Shown here: one piece after another, positions 16,501 through 23,568 of the stretch | Numbering within the stretch: the first letter of the stretch is position 1 | Layout of the letters: each line of letters begins with the position of its first letter | DNA from: an uncultured Ruminococcus sp. | GTDB lineage: Bacteria; Bacillota; Clostridia; Oscillospirales; Acutalibacteraceae | Direction: 5' to 3' | DNA: 64,000 nucleotides | NCBI GenBank assembly: GCA_902793125.1 | Contig: CADBCC010000006.1 | Location: 22,912 to 86,911, forward strand | Program-made: the position numbers and the translations under genes | The notes under the pieces: model-generated | Seen by the model: only the letters and a program-made list of their open reading frames with translations | Databases searched by the model: none | Told to the model about the DNA's origin: nothing

Positions 16501-16503
16501 AAA

Positions 16504-16537
16504 AACCTCACTGTTTCAGAGCAGAAACAGTGAGGTT
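16504..16537. terminator. Bidirectional terminator after birA
   Basis: Perfect 14-base stem AACCTCACTGTTTC / GAAACAGTGAGGTT, six-base loop, then TTTTT; lies between convergent genes. Confidence 0.9.
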
Positions 16538-16543
16538 AAATTT

Positions 16544-16843
16544 TTATATTCTTTCAATATCCAGTATGTATGAAAATCCCGTTACTTCAAAAATTTCGTT
16601 AACGGTATCATTTACGTTAATTACTTTCATCCCCCGTTTGCTCATTAATTTCCGGGCGCCGAGAAGTATTCTGAGTCCCGCGGAAGAAATGTAGTCAAGT
16701 TCCTTAAAGTCAAATATCAGTTGCGTACAGTTGTTAATTTCCTGATTAACTACAGCTTCAAGCTCGCGGGATGTTGCTGTGTCAATTCTTCCCTGAACGG
16801 AGATTGTAGTTGTGTCGTTATCTTTTTTTGTATGTACAGTCAT
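16544..16843 (-). CDS. STAS-domain anti-sigma factor antagonist
   Basis: A 99-residue single STAS domain like SpoIIAA/RsbV. The regulated Ser lies in LDYISSAGLRILL (residues about 52-64), where family members are phosphorylated by a cognate kinase anti-sigma factor. No RsbW/SpoIIAB-type kinase is visible nearby. Its ATG overlaps the stop of the HD-domain gene by four bases (ATGA), so the pair is translated together and probably acts in one signalling pathway (inference). Confidence 0.85.
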   Translation of the reverse strand: MTVHTKKDNDTTTISVQGRIDTATSRELEAVVNQEINNCTQLIFDFKELDYISSAGLRILLGARKLMSKRGMKVINVNDTVNEIFEVTGFSYILDIERI

Positions 16844-17724
16844 TTTGTTTCCTTTATTCTTTTAATCTCAATAAATTCCTGAGTTAATGTGTGAGGTGTG
16901 CGTCCGTTTACGGCAAAACGGCATTCATCTAAAGTTTTCTGCATTTTTTTAGACATTTTTTTAATATTGTTATACACAAATTCATCTTCAGTATCAACCG
17001 AAAGAACAAATTTGTCTTTGTAAACGAAAACGTCTTTTATCGCCTCGTGTTTTCCGAATTCAATTATATCCTTTTTGTTTGTGAGTGTACCCGAGTCGTA
17101 AAGAAAACTGAGATTTCGTCCCACGGCTACGTCAATCTCGTCAGCAAGACGTATGAGCGCCGAAAGATAAGGGTAACAAATTGTGTTGCCGCTTTCTACG
17201 GGCATAGCAATCGGGTACTCGTTTTCGTCGGTGAGGTCGGTTTTTCGGTGTCCGCGTGAAATCTGGATAATAGCGTTAAGGTGTTCTTCGGACGGAATAT
17301 CAAAAAGCGCCGAATATTTTTTAATAAACAGCCCCGAAAACTCATTGTGAAAATCACGGATAATATCCGGAATAGAGGCGTCCTTATGAGTTTCGAAATA
17401 ATCGCCGAAGTCTATCTGCTTCGCGAACTCTTCGTAATCCTTTTCTTTAATTCCCATTCCCGTGTCGTGGAAATAACAGCCCATAAGCAGGGAATAAATC
17501 TCGTCGGCGTTAAGCGTCTCAAGCTGAGAGCCGATTATACTGTTGCAGAAATCAATCACGTTTAACGAGTGCAGTTCGGTATGGTCGGTAAAAGTCGGGA
17601 AAATAAGAAGATAATTAGACAATATATGCTGAAGTCCGAATACGGATTCAGTAAATCGGTTGTGAAGTTCGAGGTTTAATTCGCGCAGCCTGCGCTCCAT
17701 AGCGTAATCATAATCGTTGCTCAT
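16840..17724 (-). CDS. HD-domain phosphohydrolase-like protein
   Basis: A 294-residue cytoplasmic protein with an HD fold: His in TDHTELHSLNV (about 50-60), the HD pair in GCYFHDTGMG (about 82-91), a later RGHR and a downstream Asp in RLADEID. These are the metal ligands of HD phosphohydrolases. The same HD type occurs beside or fused to HATPase domains; here the neighbour is a STAS protein. The substrate, perhaps a nucleotide or cyclic nucleotide, is unknown. I choose ATG 17724 behind GAGAGGTG; a TTG at 17742 in frame would place the ribosome site inside the gene. Confidence 0.75.
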   Translation of the reverse strand: MSNDYDYAMERRLRELNLELHNRFTESVFGLQHILSNYLLIFPTFTDHTELHSLNVIDFCNSIIGSQLETLNADEIYSLLMGCYFHDTGMGIKEKDYEEFAKQIDFGDYFETHKDASIPDIIRDFHNEFSGLFIKKYSALFDIPSEEHLNAIIQISRGHRKTDLTDENEYPIAMPVESGNTICYPYLSALIRLADEIDVAVGRNLSFLYDSGTLTNKKDIIEFGKHEAIKDVFVYKDKFVLSVDTEDEFVYNNIKKMSKKMQKTLDECRFAVNGRTPHTLTQEFIEIKRIKETK

Positions 17725-17772
17725 TTTTGCTTCACCTCTCAACCGGTAATCTACAGCTATTATAACAAAAAA

Positions 17773-17806
17773 GGCGCGTAACTGTCAATTGATTTGGTTA
17801 CGCGCC
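17773..17806 (-). terminator. Terminator of the purine permease gene
   Basis: Ten-base stem GGCGCGTAAC / GTTACGCGCC; on the minus strand it is followed by a T run. Confidence 0.85.
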
Positions 17807-17822
17807 TGATAATTCTTTCGAA

Positions 17823-19262
17823 TTAAATAACGCCTATGCTCTGGAGAATTGTAATTACATACATAAGGATGAATAAAGCGACAATTATATACATAATCGG
17901 GTGAATCTTTTTAAACTTGCCTTTTGCGAGCATAACTACTACATAAGAGATAAATCCGAACGCAAGGCCGTCTGTGATTGAATAGAAGAACGGCATTCCT
18001 ACTACGGTAAAGAAAGCGGGAACCGCAAATTCAATATTGCCCCATTCAATGTCCTTAATAGAAGCGCACATAAGAATACCGACAATAATAAGTACGGGAG
18101 CGGTTGCGGCTGTGGGTACAAAACCTACTACGGGAGAAATGAACAGCGCTAACGCGAAGCATATACCCGTAACTGTTGAAGTTAAGCCTGTGCGTCCGCC
18201 CGCGGCAATACCTGCGGTGGATTCTACGTATGTTGTAACTGTGGATGTACCGAATACAGCGCCCGTGGAAGTCGCTATAGCGTCAGCAAGCATTGCTTTT
18301 TCGATTTTGGGAAGGTTGCCGTTTTCGTCAAGGTAGCCTGCTTTGTCGGCGGCGCCGATAAGTGTTCCGATTGTATCGAACATATCAACAAGAACAAGTG
18401 TAATAAGAACGGCTATAAGCGAGGCAATCGGGGCGGTGAACAATTCTCCGATACCTGTAAAGCATTGTCCGAACATCGAGAAGTCAAGGTTGGGAACCCA
18501 AGTTTGGGGAAGTGTAATGCCCATATCTATACCGAAGCAGAACTGGCAGATATTCGCGATTACGGCTGTTGAAATCATACCGATAAAGATACCGGCTTTA
18601 ACGTTCTTTACAAGAAGAACAGTAATTATTAAAAGACCTACAATAGCAAGAATAGCGGTCGGGTTGATCATTTTGCCTGCTAAAGGCTTGTTGGGATCTA
18701 TAAGTTTTGTAAAGCTGAGGTCAACTGTTGTATCGCCGCCGCTCTGTTTATCAACGACGATACCGGCGTTTACAAAACCGATAATTGCTATGAATAAACC
18801 GATACCTGCGGTAATTGCCTTTTTCAGGCTTAACGGAATTGCTTTTACTATAGCGGTACGGGCGCCTGTAACTGTAAGAAGAATAAAGAATACACCCGCG
18901 ATAAATACAGCGCCTAAAGCTGCTGCAGGAGAAAGTCCGAATCCTAAGCACAGAGTATAAGCGAATACCGCGTTAAGACCGAGACCGGGAGCCTGAGCCA
19001 TAGGATAGTTGGAAAGCCAGCCGATGAGCCAGGTGCCTATCGCAGCGGCAATACATGTAGCTGTAAATACCGCGCCGCTCGACATCGGGTCGTGTTTGTA
19101 CGCTCCGGCTTCAATAGCCTGTTTAAAAGCTATATTGCTGTCGCCGATAACTGTCGGGTTAAGAAAGATGATATAAGCCATTGTAAGGAATGTGGTGATA
19201 CCGGCTATAATCTCTGTTCTTACGTTTGTACCGTGTTCTTTTAATTTGAACAGTTTTTCCAA
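17823..19262 (-). CDS. NCS2-family purine permease, AzgA/PbuG type
   Basis: A 479-residue membrane protein with about 12 to 14 transmembrane segments. It begins LFKLKEHGTNVRTEIIAGITTFLTMAYI, includes QAPGLGLNAVFAYT and the GTSTVTTYVESTAGIAAGGRTGL signature of the AzgA branch, which imports adenine, guanine or hypoxanthine with protons. No purine riboswitch is recognisable in the 65-base leader. A good promoter lies at 19328-19355. Monocistronic, with its own terminator. Confidence 0.9.
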   Translation of the reverse strand: MEKLFKLKEHGTNVRTEIIAGITTFLTMAYIIFLNPTVIGDSNIAFKQAIEAGAYKHDPMSSGAVFTATCIAAAIGTWLIGWLSNYPMAQAPGLGLNAVFAYTLCLGFGLSPAAALGAVFIAGVFFILLTVTGARTAIVKAIPLSLKKAITAGIGLFIAIIGFVNAGIVVDKQSGGDTTVDLSFTKLIDPNKPLAGKMINPTAILAIVGLLIITVLLVKNVKAGIFIGMISTAVIANICQFCFGIDMGITLPQTWVPNLDFSMFGQCFTGIGELFTAPIASLIAVLITLVLVDMFDTIGTLIGAADKAGYLDENGNLPKIEKAMLADAIATSTGAVFGTSTVTTYVESTAGIAAGGRTGLTSTVTGICFALALFISPVVGFVPTAATAPVLIIVGILMCASIKDIEWGNIEFAVPAFFTVVGMPFFYSITDGLAFGFISYVVVMLAKGKFKKIHPIMYIIVALFILMYVITILQSIGVI

Positions 19263-19327
19263 GAGAAATTACCCCCTATAAGATTTTTCGCTTAACCGAT
19301 ACGAACATCGATTAAAATACATTTCAA

Positions 19328-19355
19328 ATTATAGAATAAAATCAACAGAATTCAA
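19328..19355 (-). promoter_or_regulatory. Promoter of the purine permease gene
   Basis: Minus strand TTGAAT (19350-19355), 16-base spacer, TATAAT (19328-19333). Confidence 0.6.
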
Positions 19356-19421
19356 TGACATAAAAGAATTATTTTGACAAAAATGCTAAATGTAACGAAA
19401 TTGTAATGTTTATAATAAAAA

Positions 19422-19442
19422 CCGCCTGCACTACGCAGGCGG
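19422..19442 (-). terminator. Terminator of the macrodomain-sirtuin operon
   Basis: Eight-base stem CCGCCTGC / GCAGGCGG, five-base loop; on the minus strand followed by a T run. Confidence 0.8.
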
Positions 19443-19469
19443 CTTAACTTGAATAATAACAGGATTCTT

Positions 19470-20339
19470 TTAGTTTAAATCATTCATCACTTTACCTATA
19501 TCGGCATTTATACAGATTGCCTGTTCTTCTATTTCATCAGGACAGTAGCATTCGCCGAGATTAATACAAATATAAACGGCGTTTTTATTTTGTGCCGTAA
19601 GTTGCCAAAACGGATACTTGATAATAACAGGTGTATTTGCTCCAACGCCTAATTCCAGATACACTATATTCTTATCTTTGTTTTCCTCGATAAAGGCGTT
19701 ATAGCGCTGAGCGGCTTTGTGCCAGCCCTCGTCTTCGACAAATCTGTTATCCGCTCTGAGGTTTGTTGTCATTTCTTTGCCGCAAACAGGACAATGCGGA
19801 ATAAGTTCGCTCGGTACCTGCATGTTTTTCTGTTCGCTAACCATTTTTATAATAACATCTTTATTGTCGTAGGTCTTATTGTGGCAGGGAATTGAACATT
19901 GGAACAGTCCGTAATCACCCTGTGTGTAAAACAGCCTTTTCTTATCAAAGCCTGCTTTTTGGAATTGATGATCCACATTCGTAGTAAGGACGAAGTAGTT
20001 CTTATTCTTAACTATCTTCAGCAGGTTGTCGTATACCGGTTCAGGCGCGTCAATATAACGGTTATAATAGATATGTCTGCTCCACCACGCCCAGAACATT
20101 TCCTGCGAGGGAAAAGGATAGAAACCGCCTGAATACATATCGGTTATGCCGTACTTTTCGGCAAAGTCGCGGAAATATTTGTAAAAACGCTCTCCCGAAT
20201 AGGTTAATCCCGCAGATGTAGACAGCCCCGCTCCCGCGCCGATTATAACAGCGTCGGAGCGTTTAATACTTTCTTTTATTTTCTCAATCTGCTGAGAGTA
20301 ATTCTCGGTAGATGTCGTAATCGTTATCTTTGAAAACAT
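19470..20339 (-). CDS. Macrodomain-linked sirtuin (SirTM), probable protein ADP-ribosyltransferase
   Basis: A 289-residue Sir2-fold protein. NAD-binding IIGAGAGLSTSAG near residue 32, TTNVDHQF near 120, zinc-ribbon cysteine pairs (C-x3-C in CSIPC and CPVC), and LELGVGANTP. At the place of the sirtuin catalytic His the sequence reads FYTQGDYG, with Gln instead of His. That replacement and the linked macrodomain gene match class M sirtuins, which ADP-ribosylate rather than deacetylate. In staphylococci and streptococci the target is a lipoylated GcvH-like carrier encoded beside it; no such gene is here. It overlaps the macrodomain gene by 56 bases, an unusually long coupling overlap. Confidence 0.85.
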   Translation of the reverse strand: MFSKITITTSTENYSQQIEKIKESIKRSDAVIIGAGAGLSTSAGLTYSGERFYKYFRDFAEKYGITDMYSGGFYPFPSQEMFWAWWSRHIYYNRYIDAPEPVYDNLLKIVKNKNYFVLTTNVDHQFQKAGFDKKRLFYTQGDYGLFQCSIPCHNKTYDNKDVIIKMVSEQKNMQVPSELIPHCPVCGKEMTTNLRADNRFVEDEGWHKAAQRYNAFIEENKDKNIVYLELGVGANTPVIIKYPFWQLTAQNKNAVYICINLGECYCPDEIEEQAICINADIGKVMNDLN

Positions 20340-21051
20340 TGAATATCACCCCTAAATTGTGATTCTTTTGATATTCTTTTACGGTATCAACGGCAATTTT
20401 AGCCGCTTCTTTTTGCGGGAAACCGAACACGCCCGTACTGATACAGCAGAAAGCGATATTATCCACGCCGTTTTCGTCGGCAAGCTTCAGGCAGGAAAGG
20501 TAACAGCTTTTCAGAAGCTTACAATCTTCTTCGGTTAAGTATCCTTGTACAATTGGTCCTACTGTGTGGATGATATATTGGCACGGCAGATTATAGGCAG
20601 GCGTGATTTTCGCCTGACCTGTCGGCTCGTCAAAACCTTGTTTACGCATAATTTTGCCGCAAGCGTCGCGAAGCTGAATACCCGAAAAGGTATGAACGGC
20701 GTTGTCGATACAGCCGTGACAGGGCTGAAAACAGCCGAGCATTTGTGAGTTGGCAGCGTTGACAATCGCGCCGCATTTCAGCGTCGTAATATCGCCCTGC
20801 CAAAGATAAACGCCATCCTGAACAGGCGGTAGATCTTTTATATCGGTAATTCCTTTTTGCTTGATTTCTTCCTGTAAATATTCGTCTTGAATGCGCAGAA
20901 ACTTCTCGCTTGTTTCTCTCGGCATACGGATATTGAACAATGAGCGGAGCAACCGCTTTTGATTATATTCGTCGGTTGGTATTTTTATCTGCTCGCCGCG
21001 CTCAGAGAGCAAATGATTGATTAAATATAATCGTCTTTCTGTCTGTGTCAT
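20284..21051 (-). CDS. Zinc-type macrodomain protein-ADP-ribose hydrolase
   Basis: A 255-residue protein: a helical N-terminal segment (1-75), then a macrodomain with GAIVNAANSQMLGCF and the Cys/His zinc-binding loop PCHGCIDNAVH, and the C-terminal CCISTGVFGFP substrate loop. Zinc macrodomains of this type remove ADP-ribose from the target modified by the partner SirTM, making a reversible switch linked to oxidative stress or lipoate metabolism (family knowledge). First gene of a two-gene operon with the sirtuin. Confidence 0.88.
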   Translation of the reverse strand: MTQTERRLYLINHLLSERGEQIKIPTDEYNQKRLLRSLFNIRMPRETSEKFLRIQDEYLQEEIKQKGITDIKDLPPVQDGVYLWQGDITTLKCGAIVNAANSQMLGCFQPCHGCIDNAVHTFSGIQLRDACGKIMRKQGFDEPTGQAKITPAYNLPCQYIIHTVGPIVQGYLTEEDCKLLKSCYLSCLKLADENGVDNIAFCCISTGVFGFPQKEAAKIAVDTVKEYQKNHNLGVIFNVFKDNDYDIYRELLSAD

Positions 21052-21131
21052 TATTATCGCCCGCTTTCAAAAAAAGTGCCCTGCCATCATTATATAGGCA
21101 GGGCAAAACACAGTCAATGATTGTATCGGAA

Positions 21132-21761
21132 TTATTTTCTTACGACGCTGATTCTCTGCTGAATATGTCCGCCCTTTTCAATCTCGTCGACCATAGCGAT
21201 TGCGTAATCGGCGTAAGAGATAATGCTCTCGCCTCTCTCGTTGAGGGTGAGTTCTTCTCCCGCAAGGATATATTTTCCCGTGCGCTTGCCGTCAGCCTGA
21301 TAATCGCCGGCGGGGGATATGTAAGTCCATTTAACATCATTACGCTCTCTGAGCTTTTCGAGAGCCGCCGCCATTGCCGCCGCGAGGGGCTTGAAGGCGT
21401 CGGGGAAGTCGGGAGTATCGGATACCTGCATCGTGTGTTCAGGGTTTACGTAGAGGCTGCCCGCGCCGCCTACTACTAAAAGCCTTGTGTCTGTGCCTGA
21501 AAGAATGTCGCAAAGGTGCATAAGAGAGGTTGTGTGAAGCGGATAGGTTTCGTCCGTCCACGCGCCGAAAGCGTCAACCACCGCGTCGAAGCCCTTAACG
21601 TCCTCCGTGGTAAGATCAAACAGATCCTTCTGCACATAAGTCTGAGCGTTTGTGTTGTTCTCGCCTCTGCCGAACGCGGTTATGTCAAAGCCTCTTTTAA
21701 TTGCCTCGTCGATTACCTTGTTTGCTGTTCTGCCGTTTGCCGCTATTACTGCTAATTTCAT
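21132..21761 (-). CDS. NAD(P)-binding oxidoreductase, atypical SDR (YwnB-like)
   Basis: A 209-residue Rossmann protein: N-terminal AVIAANGRTANKVIDEA in place of the usual GxxGxxG loop, then DAVVDAFGAW and LLVVGGAGSLYV. The family includes NAD(P)H-flavin reductase-like and quinone-sensing enzymes; the substrate is unknown. It lies directly downstream of an Rrf2 regulator, the pairing seen as ywnA/ywnB in Bacillus. It has its own promoter flanked by two palindromic operators (21793-21815 and 21833-21859), so it is very likely repressed by that regulator. Confidence 0.8.
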   Translation of the reverse strand: MKLAVIAANGRTANKVIDEAIKRGFDITAFGRGENNTNAQTYVQKDLFDLTTEDVKGFDAVVDAFGAWTDETYPLHTTSLMHLCDILSGTDTRLLVVGGAGSLYVNPEHTMQVSDTPDFPDAFKPLAAAMAAALEKLRERNDVKWTYISPAGDYQADGKRTGKYILAGEELTLNERGESIISYADYAIAMVDEIEKGGHIQQRISVVRK

Positions 21762-21792
21762 TTTGTTTACCTCCGTAAATTGTTTTGGCTTT

Positions 21793-21815
21793 GTTGTAAC
21801 CTTTCTTGTTACAAC
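21793..21815. promoter_or_regulatory. Palindromic operator O1 (Rrf2 regulator)
   Basis: GTTGTAAC-N7-GTTACAAC, just downstream of the -10 of the oxidoreductase promoter. Confidence 0.65.
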
Positions 21816-21818
21816 TAT

Positions 21819-21847
21819 AATATAGCACAGTTTTGTTGTAATGTCAA
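21819..21847 (-). promoter_or_regulatory. Promoter of the oxidoreductase gene
   Basis: Minus strand TTGACA (21842-21847), 17-base spacer, TATATT (21819-21824). The -35 lies inside operator O2 and the start region meets O1. Confidence 0.65.
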
Positions 21848-21859
21848 CAGTTACAACAA
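21833..21859. promoter_or_regulatory. Palindromic operator O2 (Rrf2 regulator)
   Basis: TTGTTGTAA-N8-GTTACAACAA, overlapping the -35 element of the oxidoreductase promoter. Confidence 0.65.
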
Positions 21860-21887
21860 AAATTATTAAAAAATTTTTCGCACCCTT

Positions 21888-22334
21888 TTAAGAGTGCGAG
21901 TTCTGTTCTAAATATTTATTTGTATCTTTAAAAATATCTTCAAGCGAAATGCTCTGCATTTCCTTTTCCATAGCGCGCTGTATCTGTTCCAATCGACCGT
22001 CTAAAACAGGGTGAACGCTCCTGCCGACAGGACAATCGGGGTTTGGATTCTCGTGAAAGTGGAACAACTTTCCGTCGTCAAGACTCTCTACCGCGTTGAA
22101 CACATCGAGTAGATTAATCTCCGAGGGAGCTTTGGCAAGGCTTGCGCCGCCCGATCCTCGCTTAACTTCGATCAATCCGGCTTCTTTGAGCTGACCAAGC
22201 AGTTTGCGGATAATGACGGGGTTGACCTGAATACTCGACGCGAGAAAATAGCTGGTGATTTTGTATTCGCCCTCAAAGGTATTTATACAACTGAAAATAT
22301 GTATTGCTATGGTGAATCGGCTTGAAATCTGCAT
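21888..22334 (-). CDS. Rrf2-family transcriptional regulator (YwnA-like)
   Basis: A 148-residue regulator. The winged helix-turn-helix occupies about residues 1-85 (MQISSRFTIAIHIFS, QVNPVIIRKLLGQLKEAGLIEVKRGSGGASLAK). Only one Cys (NPDCPVG) lies in the effector region, so it does not hold the three-Cys iron-sulfur site of IscR/NsrR; single-Cys members of this group sense electrophiles or disulfide stress (family knowledge). The start is ATG 22334 behind GGAGATGATT; the long in-frame extension to 22544 is not supported. A half-conserved operator (TTGTAA-N8-GTTACA, about 22360-22379) precedes the gene, implying autoregulation. Confidence 0.85.
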   Translation of the reverse strand: MQISSRFTIAIHIFSCINTFEGEYKITSYFLASSIQVNPVIIRKLLGQLKEAGLIEVKRGSGGASLAKAPSEINLLDVFNAVESLDDGKLFHFHENPNPDCPVGRSVHPVLDGRLEQIQRAMEKEMQSISLEDIFKDTNKYLEQNSHS

Positions 22335-22359
22335 ATAATCATCTCCGAATGTAGTATAA

Positions 22360-22379
22360 CGCCGACTCGTTGTAAAGTC
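22360..22379. promoter_or_regulatory. Putative autoregulatory operator of the Rrf2 gene
   Basis: TTGTAA-N8-GTTACA, the same arms as the two operators before the oxidoreductase gene. Confidence 0.5.
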
Positions 22380-22458
22380 AAGTGTTACATCGAAATTCAT
22401 TTTGGATATTTGAAAGCTGTATTGCCCTTTTTGTGTTAAATAAGAATTTATAAGAAAA

Positions 22459-22485
22459 AATCGGCTGTACAAAGTACAACCGATT
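22459..22485 (-). terminator. Terminator of upp
   Basis: Twelve-base near-perfect stem AATCGGCTGTAC / GTACAACCGATT with a three-base loop; T6 on the minus strand. Its GGCTGTAC also opens each repeat unit upstream (22511, 22615, 22715), suggesting the repeats derive from this hairpin. Confidence 0.7.
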
Positions 22486-22510
22486 AATAATACTATTGTT
22501 AAGATTTGTT

Positions 22511-22735
22511 TTGGCTGTACGGGCTCCGTAATATTTGTGCGCAAAACCCGACGCCACGTAAAACCCGCCGTTTATGAAATTGTGAATATAAGTAAAACTT
22601 TTCCATAGGCGGATTTGGCTGTACGGGCTCCGTACTTTTTTCAGAAAAACATATACCCGTAAAACTCCGCCGTTGATGAACTTAGGTTTTATAAAAAAGT
22701 TTCCAAAGGCGGAATCGGCTGCACGGGCTCCGTGC
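22511..22735 (-). repeat. Three tandem units (about 100 bases) in the upp 3' untranslated region
   Basis: Units begin at 22511, 22615 and 22715 with TTGGCTGTACGGGCTCCGTA or a close variant; on the minus strand each is a perfect GTACGG-AGC-CCGTAC-type hairpin. Between hairpins, TCCGCC and GGCGGA arms can pair to form a second stem. The third unit (GCACGG-AGC-CCGTGC) overlaps the stop codon of upp. No coding frame is conserved, so these are structured RNA repeats. Confidence 0.75.
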
Positions 22736-23379
22736 TATTTTGTACCGAAAATTCTGTCGCCCGCGTCGCCGAGACCGGGGCAGATGTAAGCGTTTTCGTT
22801 AAGACAGCGGTCCAGACATCCGACGTAAAGTTCAACGTCGGGATGCGCTTTTGTAAACGCCTCAACTCCCTCGGGAGCCGCGATAATGCACATACACTTA
22901 ATATCCTTACCGCCGAGCTCTTTTATCTTTGCAACAGCGTCGATAAGCGAACCTCCTGTTGCGACCATCGGGTCAACTACAACGATAAGTCTCCTGTCAA
23001 TCATCGGGGGAAGCTTGCAGTAATAAGCGTGCGGCACGTGAGTTTCTTCGTCGCGGTACATACCGATGTGGCCGATTTTCGCGAGAGGAACAAGCTCCAT
23101 CATACCGTTAACCATTCCGAGTCCCGCGCGTAAGATAGGAACAATCGCGAGCTTTTTACCGTCGATAACAGGCTGAACGGTGTCCTCGATAGGAGTCTTT
23201 ATTTCCATTTCCGTAGTTTTTAAATCGCTTAAAGCTTCGTATCCCATAAGAATAGTAATTTCTTCAACCAAGCTTCTGAAGTCGTTTGTAACTGTAGTAT
23301 CCATACGAAGCATTGTTATTTTGTGCTTAATAAGCGGGTGAGTCATAATATGAACTTTTTCCATATTCTTTATATCCAT
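22735..23379 (-). CDS. upp: Uracil phosphoribosyltransferase
   Basis: A 214-residue cytoplasmic enzyme that makes UMP from uracil and PRPP, the pyrimidine salvage step. Motifs: [12 protein letters not shown] at the N-terminus, [11 protein letters not shown] (about 76-86), the PRPP loop [14 protein letters not shown] (about 130-143) and the C-terminal [14 protein letters not shown] uracil-binding stretch. Divergent from the uracil permease gene uraA, a functional match. Of the nested starts I choose 23379; Met six codons later is also plausible. The 3' end holds tandem structured repeats before the terminator. Confidence 0.95.
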   Translation of the reverse strand: MDIKNMEKVHIMTHPLIKHKITMLRMDTTVTNDFRSLVEEITILMGYEALSDLKTTEMEIKTPIEDTVQPVIDGKKLAIVPILRAGLGMVNGMMELVPLAKIGHIGMYRDEETHVPHAYYCKLPPMIDRRLIVVVDPMVATGGSLIDAVAKIKELGGKDIKCMCIIAAPEGVEAFTKAHPDVELYVGCLDRCLNENAYICPGLGDAGDRIFGTK

Positions 23380-23413
23380 TTTGTTTGCACGTCCTTTCAA
23401 ACTTATAGTTTAT

Positions 23414-23442
23414 ATATTACAAAAAATGGGGACAAAAGTCAA
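23414..23442 (-). promoter_or_regulatory. upp promoter
   Basis: Minus strand TTGACT (23437-23442), 17-base spacer, TAATAT (23414-23419). Confidence 0.65.
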
Positions 23443-23491
23443 CCAACAGCCGTTAAAAAAGCCGAAATAAGGTTAAATTGCCCGAAAACTG

Positions 23492-23520
23492 TTGTAATAT
23501 AGGAAATTATCCGATATAAT
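23492..23520 (+). promoter_or_regulatory. uraA promoter
   Basis: TTGTAA (23492-23497), 17-base spacer, TATAAT (23515-23520). No PyrR-binding or uracil-sensing leader is visible in the 48 bases before the start. Confidence 0.65.
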
Positions 23521-23568
23521 GTCTACTTGGTACGTTTAAAATTACATTATTTTAAGGAGGAAAAGATT

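Noticed and set aside
17823..19470. Purine riboswitch before the purine permease gene
   Set aside because: The 65-base leader between promoter and start shows no conserved junction or kissing-loop pattern of the purine aptamer.
19470..20339. Ordinary sirtuin deacetylase (CobB)
   Set aside because: The catalytic His is replaced by Gln in FYTQGDYG and the gene overlaps a Zn-macrodomain gene, both features of class M sirtuins.
22335..22544. N-terminal extension of the Rrf2 regulator to 22544
   Set aside because: The extra 70 residues include the putative operator and the upp terminator, and the Rrf2 domain begins exactly at Met 22334 with a good ribosome site.
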